Below, piece after piece: positions 34,429 through 43,558 of a stretch of DNA of 64,000 nt. Below the pieces are notes generated by a model. The model made no database searches. It worked only from the letters and a program-made list of their open reading frames with translations, and was not told the origin of the DNA. The stretch is taken from assembly GCA_049966155.1 (NCBI GenBank), contig JBMFVE010000007.1:39432-103431 (forward strand), given 5' to 3'. This DNA comes from JBMFVE01 sp049966155. GTDB lineage: Bacteria; Bacteroidota; Ignavibacteria; Kryptoniales; JAKASW01. The position numbers and the translations under genes were made by a program. The first letter of the stretch is position 1. Every line of letters begins with the position of its first letter.

Positions 34429-35107
34429 TCTTGTTTTCCGCCTTCACTATTTCAATAAGCTCCATTATGTCATTTGCCTCATAGTCGCTGCCCGTAACCT
34501 GCGTATTAAACGTGTCTCCATAGCGGGCAAATACTGTTTTCATTCCAACCTTTTTGGCACCAATTATGTCTCTTTCAGCCCAATCTCCAACCATCAGTGC
34601 TTCTCTTGCTCTAATTCCCATTTTATTGAGAGCAAGGAGAAACGGGGCTGGATCCGGTTTTCTTTGCATGGTATCTTCATATGTAACTACGACATCAAAA
34701 ATATGGTGCATATTGAGGTAAACAAGCCTTAACCAGGCCTCCTTGGCTGGTGCATCTGAAACAACTCCTAATTTCAATCCCATCTTGAGTAGTTCATAAA
34801 GGGTTATGTAAACGTGAGGGTACGGAACGAGAGCCGCCTCTCTTGCCCGTCTGTAAGCCACAACCCCTGCGGAAAGAATCTTATAGTCCACCCTTTCAAA
34901 AATATCTGCCAGCAAAGAATCAAAAACGTACTGAAATTCTATCCCTTTCTCTTTGTAGATGGCGTCAATCCTGCGCTTCACTTCATCATGCGACATTTCC
35001 AGTCCAGCATCTATCATAGCACGAATTGCTGCTTCAATCGCTTCTGACTTCATTTTCATAAAGTCAACAAGCGTGTTGTCAAGATCAAAAATCACTCCCC
35101 TGATCAT
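34421..35107 (-). CDS. HAD-superfamily hydrolase (phosphoglycolate phosphatase-like)
   Basis: The 228 residues have HAD motif I FDLDNTLVDF (nucleophile and acid aspartates at residues 8 and 10), motif II around VVSDAP, the lysine in MQRKPDPAPFLLA, and motif IV in VGDWAERDIIGAKKVGM. A helical cap lies at residues ~18-95. It is probably a small-metabolite phosphatase; substrate unknown. The gene overlaps aroQ by four bases (ATGA) and acpS by eight. Confidence 0.9.
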   Translation of the reverse strand: MIRGVIFDLDNTLVDFMKMKSEAIEAAIRAMIDAGLEMSHDEVKRRIDAIYKEKGIEFQYVFDSLLADIFERVDYKILSAGVVAYRRAREAALVPYPHVYITLYELLKMGLKLGVVSDAPAKEAWLRLVYLNMHHIFDVVVTYEDTMQRKPDPAPFLLALNKMGIRAREALMVGDWAERDIIGAKKVGMKTVFARYGDTFNTQVTGSDYEANDIMELIEIVKAENKNG

Positions 35108-35535
35108 TTTTTCAGCAAATTCATTAGGACATAAACAGCGGCATAATAAGAATATTTTCCAAATCCTGTTATAGTCCCCCTACAAACTTCCCCAATTACA
35201 CTTTTCCTTCTGAATTCCTCTCTTGAAAAGACCTGCGAAAGATGAACTTCAACAACAGGAGGCTTAACTGCAGCTATAGCATCCCTCAATGCGTAACTGT
35301 AATGAGATAAAGCGCCTGCGTTTAACACTATACCGTTAAAACTTTCACGATCTGCAGCCTGTATCCTGTCTATCAACTCACCCTCATGATTGGTTTGAAA
35401 AAATTCAAACTCAATGTCTGGAAATCTAACTGTCATTTCAGAATTTATCGAAGCAAGAGTGTCACTTCCATAAATTTGAGGGTCTCTTATCCCTGTCAAA
35501 TTAAGGTTCGGCCCGTTTATTACCAGTATCTTCAT
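35104..35535 (-). CDS. aroQ: 3-dehydroquinate dehydratase, type II
   Basis: The 143-residue protein is the normal size for the dodecameric type II enzyme of the shikimate pathway, which dehydrates 3-dehydroquinate. Visible are INGPNLNLTGIRDPQIYG with the catalytic tyrosine-bearing lid segment, FFQTNHEGELIDRI, NAGALSHYSYALRDA and VEVHLSQVFSREEFRRKSV. It overlaps an uncharacterised gene upstream by 35 bases and the HAD gene downstream by four. Confidence 0.95.
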   Translation of the reverse strand: MKILVINGPNLNLTGIRDPQIYGSDTLASINSEMTVRFPDIEFEFFQTNHEGELIDRIQAADRESFNGIVLNAGALSHYSYALRDAIAAVKPPVVEVHLSQVFSREEFRRKSVIGEVCRGTITGFGKYSYYAAVYVLMNLLKK

Positions 35536-35800
35536 TGGTTATCTCCATTTCTTCTTCAATGAAATTCCTGACTGCCGGCTTCAGAAAGAGATTTTCAACA
35601 CCAACTTCAGCCAGACTTCTGGCAAGGGTGCTTGCTCTATGCTTAAGGTCGAATCTTTTGTTAATAACAATGAGCTTCTCGGCCCTCAAAATGCAATATC
35701 CTCCATCAAAGTCCCCTTTTTCATAAATTACCTTTAAACCAAGTTGGGAGGCAGCTTCCTCCAGCTCAGCAATCATTGTCTCAGTTTTTATTTTCGCCAT
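35501..35800 (-). CDS. Small conserved-looking protein of unknown function
   Basis: About 99 residues, charged and without membrane segments. I do not recognise a family. The text MIAELEEAASQLGLKVIYEKGDFDGGYCILRAEKLIVIN suggests an alpha/beta fold with two strands around a Gly-Gly-Tyr-Cys loop, followed by a leucine- and arginine-rich helix (RASTLARSLAEV). ATG 35800 is preferred to ATG 35812. It overlaps the membrane-protein gene by 20 bases and aroQ by 35 bases, and codon use resembles that of its neighbours, so it is very likely real. Confidence 0.75.
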   Translation of the reverse strand: MAKIKTETMIAELEEAASQLGLKVIYEKGDFDGGYCILRAEKLIVINKRFDLKHRASTLARSLAEVGVENLFLKPAVRNFIEEEMEITNEDTGNKRAEP

Positions 35801-36386
35801 TATTTTCCTCATTAAAGTTTCTTTTCTCGCGAATTGGTCTTATTACAAGAGCTCCAATAGCACTGTAATAAGACAATAGCGCTATTACGGAAAGACCTCC
35901 AATCCCACTTACCCTCTTGACAAAAAGCCGACGCAATTCATCTCTGATGGGGCCAGGATCTGCTCCAATAAACAACTGAAACTGGAGGTCCACATATGCA
36001 AAAAAGAACTTCATATCAAGGTAAGATGTGAATATTTCAACAGGTATAAATAAAGCAAATAAAATTATCGCCATAAGTGCATTTGGATTTTCCCTTAAGT
36101 TCAGTTTTGTCTTGTAAAGAAAAAACAAAAGACTGAAAAGAGTCACGAAGTAACTGGCTACAACCATCAATGACGTCTGCGCAAGCAAATTGTAAATTTC
36201 TTTTTCAGCATCAAAGGATAAATCGTTTCTGAACTGCAGAGTATTAACTTCGACGAGATCGTTCCCAATTATCGCTCGCCCTGCCGAACCGCCTAAATAC
36301 AGGATTCCACCAATTATCATTATGAACAACGCAATCCTCGCACCAAGGGGCATTTCATCAAGGGTTAACCGGGAGTGCTCAGACAT
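35781..36386 (-). CDS. Membrane protein of unknown function, about four helices
   Basis: About 201 residues. Four hydrophobic stretches are visible: IALFIMIIGGILYLGGSA, LMVVASYFVTLFSLLFFLY, ALMAIILFALFIPVEIF and IGGLSVIALLSYYSAIGALVI. The C-terminal tail is polar and asparagine-rich. No family is recognised. The ATG at 36386 (MSEHSRL) is chosen because it overlaps the nth stop by eight bases, whereas earlier starts would lie deep inside nth. It is translationally linked to the DNA repair gene nth and to the small unknown gene. Confidence 0.8.
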   Translation of the reverse strand: MSEHSRLTLDEMPLGARIALFIMIIGGILYLGGSAGRAIIGNDLVEVNTLQFRNDLSFDAEKEIYNLLAQTSLMVVASYFVTLFSLLFFLYKTKLNLRENPNALMAIILFALFIPVEIFTSYLDMKFFFAYVDLQFQLFIGADPGPIRDELRRLFVKRVSGIGGLSVIALLSYYSAIGALVIRPIREKRNFNEENNGENKN

Positions 36387-37065
36387 CGCTCTTTCTAGCT
36401 CTCCCACCAGGTTTTTGCTTGGTAAATTTATTTGCTGACGGGCAATAGTCCTTAATGACACAATGACTGCAGTGTGGAGATCGCGCAGTGCAGACTCTTC
36501 TGCCGTGAGTCATTAATAAGTGACATAACATCACCCATGTTTCTTCAGGAAACAATTTCATCAGATCAGCTTCTATTTTATCGGGATCATCGCTATAGCT
36601 CAATCCCAGTCGCTGTGAGAGACGTTTAACGTGAGTATCAACTGCTATTCCAGGCACCCCAAATGCATTTCCAAGAACAACATTTGCAGTCTTGCGCCCC
36701 ACCCCTCCTAATTGAAGAAGTTCATCCATCGTTTGAGGGACATGTCCCCCGAATTTTTGCACTATTGTCCGGGATGCGTTAATAATAGCTTTAGCCTTTT
36801 GACGGAAAAAGCCCGTGGATTTAATAGTTTCTTCCAGGGTTTTTACATCTGCACGAGCAAAATCTTCTGGAGTGCGATACTTTTTGAATAACTCCGGAGT
36901 AACCATATTTACACGTGCGTCTGTACATTGGGCAGATAAAATAGTAGCAATTAAAAGTTCAAATGGAGATTTAAAGTTCAGGGCAATCCGGGCATCTGGA
37001 TATGCTTCCTTTAACCTGGAATAAATTTTTTTTGCTCGCCTTTTTTTAATTTTAATATCTTCCAT
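36379..37065 (-). CDS. nth: Endonuclease III
   Basis: About 228 residues form a HhH-GPD DNA glycosylase/AP lyase that removes oxidised pyrimidines. The helix-hairpin-helix LLQLGGVGRKTANVVLG carries the catalytic lysine, and the aspartate is in IAVDTHVKRLSQRLG. The C-terminal [4Fe-4S] loop has the spacing C-x6-C-x2-C-x5-C (CTARSPHCSHCVIKDYC). ATG 37065 is used; a GTG two codons upstream with AAGGAC nearby is an alternative. Confidence 0.96.
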   Translation of the reverse strand: MEDIKIKKRRAKKIYSRLKEAYPDARIALNFKSPFELLIATILSAQCTDARVNMVTPELFKKYRTPEDFARADVKTLEETIKSTGFFRQKAKAIINASRTIVQKFGGHVPQTMDELLQLGGVGRKTANVVLGNAFGVPGIAVDTHVKRLSQRLGLSYSDDPDKIEADLMKLFPEETWVMLCHLLMTHGRRVCTARSPHCSHCVIKDYCPSANKFTKQKPGGRARKSDV

Positions 37066-37254
37066 TAGCACATAAGTCCTTCGGAGTCAATTAGAGCGGC
37101 TTCTTCTTCTGTCATTTAATGCAAATTTAAATCACTCGTCCCGCTAAACCAAACCTGAAGCGACGCTGTATTTAGACTTTATCCTCGGATGAACAAAAAT
37201 ATGCCGTAAATACCTTGACATTTTGGTGTGACTATATTCTTGAAAAATCAGTTT

Positions 37255-37542
37255 TTACCAATAACCCGTGGTAACGACTATGTCTCCAAACACCACAGCG
37301 GCGCAGGCCAATCTTTCATTTTCTTTTATTTCAATTTTCGAACTGATTTCGCGCTCACAATCTCCAGGCTTTGAAAGATTTTCAATTCCTTCAATAACCT
37401 CAACCCTGCACCAGCCGCAAATACAGTCGCCACTGCAGCTGCTGCCAAGGGGAATGCCATTTGCACGAGCAACATTTAATATTGTCTGGCCTTCTTCTAA
37501 TTCAACTTCTTTCCCGAGCGGTACAAACTTAATTCTTGGCAT
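37255..37542 (-). CDS. [2Fe-2S] ferredoxin
   Basis: About 95 residues with the plant-type/adrenodoxin ferredoxin fold. Three cluster cysteines follow the CX5CX2C spacing in SSCSGDCICGWC, and the fourth is in RLACAAVV. It carries single electrons between redox enzymes in the cytoplasm. ATG 37542 (MPRIKFVPLG) is the likely start; it overlaps the polX stop by 14 bases. The gap downstream to nth (about 190 bases) shows no gene. An extra cysteine within the cluster loop is unusual but seen in related ferredoxins. Confidence 0.9.
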   Translation of the reverse strand: MPRIKFVPLGKEVELEEGQTILNVARANGIPLGSSCSGDCICGWCRVEVIEGIENLSKPGDCEREISSKIEIKENERLACAAVVFGDIVVTTGYW

Positions 37543-39253
37543 TAGGCAAAAATATTTTAATTTCACCAACATTCATTGAATTGATAACATCGTGCCTCGT
37601 CAGCCAACCCTTTCTTGCAATAAAAACACCGTACTTGAAATCATCAAGCCCGTTTATCGAATGAGCATCTGGTCCAATGATGAATTTGATACCCGAAGAT
37701 TTTGCCTTCTTCAGATGTCTCCAATCCATGTCCAGCCTGTGGGGGTTAGCGTTTATTTCAATTACTTTTTTGTTTTTTACTGCTGTCCTGATGACTTCTT
37801 CAATATTAAGTTCATAGCCCGATCTCCCAAGAAGCAATCGACCGGTCATGTGACCAAGAATAGTAAGATAAGGATTCTTTAAAGCACTAACGATTCGCCT
37901 TGTTGCATCTTCCTTTGGCATGGACAGGCGGCTATGTACAGAGCCAATAACAAAATCAAGTTTTTTCAGGACACTATCAGAAAAATCAAGTTTTCCATCG
38001 GGAAGGATATCTACTTCGCTGCCATGAAAGATATGAAATTCCTTTTCAGTTGCATTGAGCCTGGCAACAACTTTAGCTTGTTCTGATAGCCTGTCTTCAT
38101 TAAGACCATTTGCATAAAAAGCGGCTTTGCTATGGTCGCTCAGTCCAATGTATTTCATCCCGAGTTTTTTGGCAGCTTCAACCATCTCTTCGAGACTGTT
38201 TGCACCATCGCTCCAGGTCGTATGTACATGGAACAGACCAACTATGTCTTGCAATGTGATTAGTTCAGGAATTTCACCTTTCGATGCTGCGAGTACCGCA
38301 TCTCCATCTTCACGCAGTTCCGGAGGGATGAATTGAAGTCCCAATCGTCCAAAAACTTCTTCTTCAGAGTCTACCTTCAATTTCTCCTTCCCTTCCTTAA
38401 ACTCGCGCGCATTAAGCATGAATCCGCGAGAGGAAGCGTATTCTCTTAAAGAAGCATAAAATTCTTTGCTCCCGGTAGAGTGCAAAAGTGCAAGTGGATA
38501 GTCATTCCTGTTCACAATGATAAATTCAACCGGTACACCGTTCTCCCATACAAGAGAAACAAGATCACTCTGTACATCTTTTAGTTCTCTAATTCCCTTT
38601 AGGCGCCTTAACGCATCGAATAGTTTTTCCCTTTCACCAGATTTAAATCTGATAACACAATCCAGGTCTCTGACTATTTCTTTCCGCCTTCTGAAGCTCC
38701 CTGTAAACTCAAACTCGTCTATCCCGCTAATTCTGTGTAAGTGATATGCTATATTTTCAGATGTTTCATAGATAACATTAAGGAGATGGTACTCGCTTTC
38801 AGCTTTGATCTTTGCGATAGATTGAAGCACTTTTTCCTGCGTCTTCTTTCCAAAGCCCTTGAGAGAAACAAGGCGATTTTCGTTGCAGGCATATTCCAGT
38901 TCGGAAAGTGATTTTATATCGAGCTGTTCGTAAAGTGATCGAATTTTATTCGGACCAAGGCCCGGCACTTTAAACAATTCCATCAGAGTTTGCGGGAATA
39001 ATCCTTTTAATTCTTCCAGATAAGATATTTTACCTGTTTCCACAAACTCCTGCAGTTTCCTGGATAAGGCGTCACCCACTCCCGGGATTTTCTTAGCCTC
39101 ACCTCTTTTTATCAGGCCAATTATATCTTCATTACTTGCGGCTATTGTCCTTGCTGCCCGCGAGTAAGCGTTAACCTTGAATTTATCTTCGCCCTTTAGC
39201 TCAAGAAGTGCGGCGATTTCCTCAAGAACCGCAGCTACGTCCTTTCGTTCCAC
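37529..39253 (-). CDS. polX: PolX: X-family DNA polymerase fused to a PHP phosphoesterase domain
   Basis: From GTG 39253 the protein is 574 residues, the normal PolX length. Order: HhH 8-kDa-like domain (KDVAAVLEEIAALLELKGED), fingers with GVGDALSRKLQEF, nucleotidyltransferase (FTGSFRRRKEIVRDLDCVIRF with the first two catalytic aspartates), then PHP (FHVHTTWSDG, GSEVDIL, VIGSVHS, ILGHMTGR, IIGPDAHS) for 3'-5' exonuclease or AP-endonuclease activity. The third polymerase aspartate is replaced by glutamate in PVEFIIV. An extended N-terminus upstream of the GTG has no homology look. It takes part in base-excision repair and gap filling. Confidence 0.92.
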   Translation of the reverse strand: MERKDVAAVLEEIAALLELKGEDKFKVNAYSRAARTIAASNEDIIGLIKRGEAKKIPGVGDALSRKLQEFVETGKISYLEELKGLFPQTLMELFKVPGLGPNKIRSLYEQLDIKSLSELEYACNENRLVSLKGFGKKTQEKVLQSIAKIKAESEYHLLNVIYETSENIAYHLHRISGIDEFEFTGSFRRRKEIVRDLDCVIRFKSGEREKLFDALRRLKGIRELKDVQSDLVSLVWENGVPVEFIIVNRNDYPLALLHSTGSKEFYASLREYASSRGFMLNAREFKEGKEKLKVDSEEEVFGRLGLQFIPPELREDGDAVLAASKGEIPELITLQDIVGLFHVHTTWSDGANSLEEMVEAAKKLGMKYIGLSDHSKAAFYANGLNEDRLSEQAKVVARLNATEKEFHIFHGSEVDILPDGKLDFSDSVLKKLDFVIGSVHSRLSMPKEDATRRIVSALKNPYLTILGHMTGRLLLGRSGYELNIEEVIRTAVKNKKVIEINANPHRLDMDWRHLKKAKSSGIKFIIGPDAHSINGLDDFKYGVFIARKGWLTRHDVINSMNVGEIKIFLPNAKN

Positions 39254-39484
39254 TATATTTTCCAGACAATTTGTGCATAAAATAAAATTATAGAAGGCGT
39301 CCAGACATAAGAGGAGAGGGCGGACTTGATATAAATTGAGTTCATACTTGAAATTACGCTGTCTTCTGATAAATCGCAATTAGAACATAGTGCAGAGTGA
39401 CAGATTGCAATTTTTCCCCCACTATGGTAAATTTCAAAACAAAATTCTTCCCTTACTTAACGAGGAGAGAACTCATTCCCGTAT

Positions 39485-40861
39485 ATGCTGCGCGACTTCT
39501 TTGCAAGATTCGAGACGTTTGTAAGAAAACATCAGCTTATTTCTGATAAAGACAGGATAATTGTCGGCGTGTCCGGGGGAGTTGACTCAATAGTTCTGCT
39601 TGATATTCTCAACGATTATCGTCAACTGCACAGACTTGAGATAGCAGTGGCTCATGTTAATTATCACCTTCGCGGTGAGGAATCAAATGAAGATGAGCAG
39701 TTTGTCCGTTCATTGTGCGAAAACTATGGCTTGCCGTGCTTTGTACATTCGGTCGACACCCATTCCTACATGGTGGAACACAAACTATCTGTTCAAGTGG
39801 CTGCCAGAAACATTCGCTACAAATTTTACGAAACCGTAAAGATTTTGAAGAATTACAATAAGATAGCAGTCGGTCATAATGCAAACGACAACGCTGAGAC
39901 TGTCATGATGAACCTCCTCAGAGGAAGCGGGACTAATGGGCTTGGCGGGATTCCGGTTAAACGCGGAGATATCATCAGGCCTCTACTGTTTGCAGAAAGA
40001 AAAGACATAGAACAATATGCGCGTTTAAAAAGTTTATCGAGCCGACTGGACTCTTCAAACACGAAGGATTATTATACAAGGAATTTTATCCGCAGGTCAT
40101 TAATTCCCCAAATCCAGGAGAGGATCAACCCAAATATAGTAAACACATTAAATAGAACAGCGGAAATCTTTCAGGACTTTAAAAAGTTTATATCAAATGA
40201 GGTAAGTGTAATTTACTCAAGCGTCGTTAAACGATATGACGAAGACAAAGTTGTGCTTGATGTCTTTAAGTTGAAAAACGCTCCACTGTTCATTCAGGAA
40301 AACCTTATAATGAGTGCAATTAAAGAGTTTAGCGATAGAGAAATTGATTTTTTAAAGGTAAGGGCAGTAATGGATTTATTAGAATCACAAACTGGAACAT
40401 CTGTTGAACTGGGCAGGGGAATTTATGCCTTTCGGGACAGGTATAATCTCGTACTCACGCGCAGCAGAGTGCAACCACAACCATTCTTTGCAGAAATAAT
40501 AGCCGGGAAAAAATACGATTTTGATGATTTTTATTTTAACTCTGAATTTGTCGAGAGAGCTGATCTTCAGTTTACCCTATCGCCTGTGGTGGAATTTATT
40601 GATGCTGATCAGGCAGGTGAAACTTTTCGATTGAGGCAGTGGGAGCCAGGTGATTGGTTTGTACCCCTTGGGTTGCAGGGAAAGAAAAAGGTCAGTGATT
40701 TCCTTATTGACAGGAAAATCCCCCTGTATGAAAAAGGAAATGTCTATGTGCTGACGAACAAAAATAGTGTAATCTGGGTATGCGGTCTAAGGCTGGATGA
40801 CCGTTTTAAAATAACTGACAGAACAAGGAGAATACTGAAACTTGAATTCGGTTACAAATAA
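39485..40861 (+). CDS. tilS: tRNA(Ile)-lysidine synthetase
   Basis: The 458-residue enzyme modifies C34 of the AUA-reading tRNA-Ile with lysine. The PP-loop motif VSGGVDSIVLLD is at about residues 29-40, followed by ATP/tRNA-binding LGGIPVKRGDIIRPLLF and the TilS C-terminal domain (RLRQWEPGDWFVPLGLQGKKKVSDFLIDRKIP). It starts the plus-strand cluster tilS-hpt-ftsH, the classical arrangement in many bacteria. The divergent polX leaves a 231-base gap in which no gene is seen. Confidence 0.95.
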   Translation: MLRDFFARFETFVRKHQLISDKDRIIVGVSGGVDSIVLLDILNDYRQLHRLEIAVAHVNYHLRGEESNEDEQFVRSLCENYGLPCFVHSVDTHSYMVEHKLSVQVAARNIRYKFYETVKILKNYNKIAVGHNANDNAETVMMNLLRGSGTNGLGGIPVKRGDIIRPLLFAERKDIEQYARLKSLSSRLDSSNTKDYYTRNFIRRSLIPQIQERINPNIVNTLNRTAEIFQDFKKFISNEVSVIYSSVVKRYDEDKVVLDVFKLKNAPLFIQENLIMSAIKEFSDREIDFLKVRAVMDLLESQTGTSVELGRGIYAFRDRYNLVLTRSRVQPQPFFAEIIAGKKYDFDDFYFNSEFVERADLQFTLSPVVEFIDADQAGETFRLRQWEPGDWFVPLGLQGKKKVSDFLIDRKIPLYEKGNVYVLTNKNSVIWVCGLRLDDRFKITDRTRRILKLEFGYK

Positions 40862-41405
40862 TTCCGACGAATATGTTGTTGTTAACAACGAGAGATTCAA
40901 GATCTTCATCCCGGAAAGTGAAATTCAGAAAAGAGTGGGAGAGCTTGCAGCTGAAATCAATAGGGACTTTGCTGACAAAACCCCTATTTTTATAGGGGTG
41001 TTGAACGGAGCTTTTATCTTCTTTTCCGATCTCATACGCCATATTACGATTGATTGTGAGGTTGACTTCCTGAAGCTTTCAAGCTATGGAGATGCTAAAA
41101 TTTCCTCGGGAAATGTGAAACTTTTAAAGGATTTAAATTGTCAAGTAGAAAGTAGAGACATAATAATCGTTGAAGACATCATCGATTCCGGTCTCTCAAT
41201 AGAATTTATCAAACGACTAATAATGAAGCAAAATCCCCGATCTTTTACCGTTGTGACTCTCCTTTACAAGAGTGATTGCGTAAAGATTGATTTTGGAGTA
41301 GATTATATAGGATTCTCTATCCCAAATCACTTTGTGATCGGATATGGATTAGATTATGCTCAAAAAGCCAGAAATTTGAGATCGATATATATATTAGATA
41401 AGTAG
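40842..41405 (+). CDS. hpt: Hypoxanthine-guanine phosphoribosyltransferase
   Basis: The 187-residue type I PRTase salvages purine bases with PRPP. The PRPP-binding motif is IIIVEDIIDSGLS (about residues 104-116), with VLNGAFIFFSDLI carrying the pyrophosphate loop and NHFVIGYGLDYAQKARNLRSI at the C-terminus. The start is TTG at 40842, overlapping tilS by 20 bases, since no ATG or GTG precedes the conserved region. AAGGAG lies about ten bases upstream of it. The gene pairing tilS-hpt-ftsH is conserved. Confidence 0.94.
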   Translation: MNSVTNNSDEYVVVNNERFKIFIPESEIQKRVGELAAEINRDFADKTPIFIGVLNGAFIFFSDLIRHITIDCEVDFLKLSSYGDAKISSGNVKLLKDLNCQVESRDIIIVEDIIDSGLSIEFIKRLIMKQNPRSFTVVTLLYKSDCVKIDFGVDYIGFSIPNHFVIGYGLDYAQKARNLRSIYILDK

Positions 41406-41421
41406 ATTTATAGGAGTCTTG

Positions 41422-43485
41422 ATGGCTAACACACAGAACAACAGGAACCGTAGCGAAAATCAAAAGAAAAGGACAGGATTACCCCAACGACCAAGGCGTC
41501 GAAATTCAACGCCGCCGCCCGAAGAGGACTTCAACTGGAAGACAGGAAGAATCATAATTGGATGGGCAGCAATCATACTTGCTGTATTTCTTGTAATGAC
41601 ATTATTTCGTGGTAACAGCAATCAAGAGGTAGAGATTACATACAATCAGTACCAGGCCTTTCTTGATTCAGGCTTAATAAAAGAAGCCACAATTAAAAAA
41701 TCAGATATAAATAATTATGATTTCCATGGAGTCCTGAGTGAGCCTCAGGAGATCGTAACGGAGTCCGGCAAACGAATTAAGATTGATAAGTTTGTCGTTT
41801 TTCTTCCGCAGGCAGGAGATCCGAGTGTAATTGCACAATGGCAGAAGGCAGGGATAAAATTTAATTTTGTCAAAGAAAGTGATCAGTGGGTTAACGGATT
41901 GATAAATTTTCTGCCGTGGATTCTGATCTTAGCTGTCTGGCTAATCATTATGAGAAGAATGCAGGGTAATAATGCCAAGGGGATATTCAGCTTTGGTAAA
42001 AGTCGAGCAAAACTAATGACCGAAAATCAGGTCAAGGTGACATTTCATGACGTGGCTGGTGCTGACGAGGCAAAGGAAGAACTTGGTGAGATTATAGAAT
42101 TCTTAAGGGAGCCCGCAAAATTCCAAAGATTGGGAGGAAAGATCCCTCGAGGTGTCCTCCTGCTGGGTCCGCCAGGCACAGGCAAAACACTCCTTGCACG
42201 TGCAGTTGCAGGTGAGGCTGGAGTGCCGTTCTTCTCAATCAGCGGCGCAGACTTTGTGGAAATGTTTGTTGGAGTCGGTGCAAGCAGAGTAAGAGACCTC
42301 TTTGACACAGCGAAAAAGAATGCACCATGTATTGTCTTTATCGATGAGATTGATGCCGTTGGCCGACACCGAGGGGCAGGTCTTGGGGGAGGACATGATG
42401 AACGTGAACAAACGTTAAACCAGCTCCTGGTAGAAATGGATGGTTTTGAACAAAATAGTGGAGTCATCATAATCGCAGCAACGAATCGACCTGATGTACT
42501 TGATCCAGCCCTGCTCCGCCCAGGTAGATTCGATAGGCAGGTTGTTGTAGATAGACCCGATGTGAAGGGACGTGAGGGAATCCTAAAGGTACACACAAGG
42601 AACATACCTCTAGCACCTGATGTTGATCTCAGCATTATAGCAAAAGAAACACCTGGGTTTGCTGGCGCCGAGCTGGCTAATCTTGTCAATGAAGCTGCTT
42701 TGCTGGCCGCAAGGAAAAACAGCACTTCGGTGACCATGGCCGATATGGAGGAAGCAAAGGACAAAGTAATGATGGGCCCTGAGCGCAAGAGCACTATCAT
42801 TTCGGAAGAAGAGAAGAAAGTTACGGCCTACCACGAGTCAGGACATGTACTGGTTGCAAAGATGGTCCCTGAAGCCGACCCTGTTCACAAAGTGACCATA
42901 ATCCCGAGAGGAAGAGCACTGGGAGTTACAACATATCTCCCAATTGATGAAAAACATACATATTCAAGAGAATATCTTCTGGCAATGATCACTTACGCCC
43001 TTGGTGGCAGAGCTGCAGAAAAACTTGTCTTTGGAAAATATACAACAGGGGCAGGAAATGATATTGAAAAGGCCACAACGATTGCAAGGAAAATGGTATG
43101 TGAGTGGGGAATGAGCGATAAACTCGGACCTCTAACATGGGGAGAAAATGAACAGGAAATATTCCTGGGTAGGGAGATCACTAAACACAGAAACTACAGT
43201 GAAAAAACAGCCATTGAAATTGATGATGAAATTAGGGGAATTGTTCTTAACTGCATGAAACGAGCGGAAGAGATTTTAAAAGAACACAGAGATGCTCTTG
43301 ACCGATTGGCACTGGCACTCCTTGAGAGAGAAATTCTTGATGCAGAAGAAATAAACAAACTAATCCGCGGAGAGGAACTTCCACCTTTGAGACTCGTTAA
43401 ACCAAACGGTGAAAATGACTCTGCGCAAAGCCAGAGTGAAACAAGAGCTCCCGTAGGAACTCCTGGCTCTGATGTCATCAGCTAA
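41422..43485 (+). CDS. ftsH: ATP-dependent zinc metalloprotease FtsH
   Basis: The 687-residue membrane AAA+ protease has a basic proline-rich N-tail, TM1 at about 43-63, a periplasmic domain, TM2 at about 161-178, Walker A GPPGTGKT at 249-256, Walker B IVFIDEIDAVG at 304-314, the second region of homology with LRPGRFDRQ, and the zinc motif HESGH at 471-475. It degrades short-lived cytosolic and damaged membrane proteins. ATG 41422 follows AGGAG by five bases; a TTG one codon earlier is less likely. A strong terminator follows. Confidence 0.97.
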   Translation: MANTQNNRNRSENQKKRTGLPQRPRRRNSTPPPEEDFNWKTGRIIIGWAAIILAVFLVMTLFRGNSNQEVEITYNQYQAFLDSGLIKEATIKKSDINNYDFHGVLSEPQEIVTESGKRIKIDKFVVFLPQAGDPSVIAQWQKAGIKFNFVKESDQWVNGLINFLPWILILAVWLIIMRRMQGNNAKGIFSFGKSRAKLMTENQVKVTFHDVAGADEAKEELGEIIEFLREPAKFQRLGGKIPRGVLLLGPPGTGKTLLARAVAGEAGVPFFSISGADFVEMFVGVGASRVRDLFDTAKKNAPCIVFIDEIDAVGRHRGAGLGGGHDEREQTLNQLLVEMDGFEQNSGVIIIAATNRPDVLDPALLRPGRFDRQVVVDRPDVKGREGILKVHTRNIPLAPDVDLSIIAKETPGFAGAELANLVNEAALLAARKNSTSVTMADMEEAKDKVMMGPERKSTIISEEEKKVTAYHESGHVLVAKMVPEADPVHKVTIIPRGRALGVTTYLPIDEKHTYSREYLLAMITYALGGRAAEKLVFGKYTTGAGNDIEKATTIARKMVCEWGMSDKLGPLTWGENEQEIFLGREITKHRNYSEKTAIEIDDEIRGIVLNCMKRAEEILKEHRDALDRLALALLEREILDAEEINKLIRGEELPPLRLVKPNGENDSAQSQSETRAPVGTPGSDVIS

Positions 43486-43513
43486 GGTAGTTTGGTAACT
43501 TCTAAAATTCTGA

Positions 43514-43544
43514 GGTCACAAGTTTAGTAAACTTGTGACCTTTT
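43514..43544 (+). terminator. Strong intrinsic terminator after ftsH
   Basis: A perfect twelve-base stem (GGTCACAAGTTT / AAACTTGTGACC) with a three-base loop is followed by TTTT. It ends the tilS-hpt-ftsH transcript. Any start of the next gene inside it (GTG 43535) is therefore implausible. Confidence 0.9.
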
Positions 43545-43558
43545 ATGTGAGTGAACGC

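Noticed and set aside
42045..42800. 251-codon minus-strand frame inside ftsH
   Set aside because: It mirrors the conserved AAA domain of ftsH on the other strand and has no recognised protein pattern.
43535..43558. Upstream GTG starts for the lipid-kinase-like gene
   Set aside because: They lie in or at the edge of the strong ftsH terminator, so translation from there is unlikely; ATG 43559 is used.
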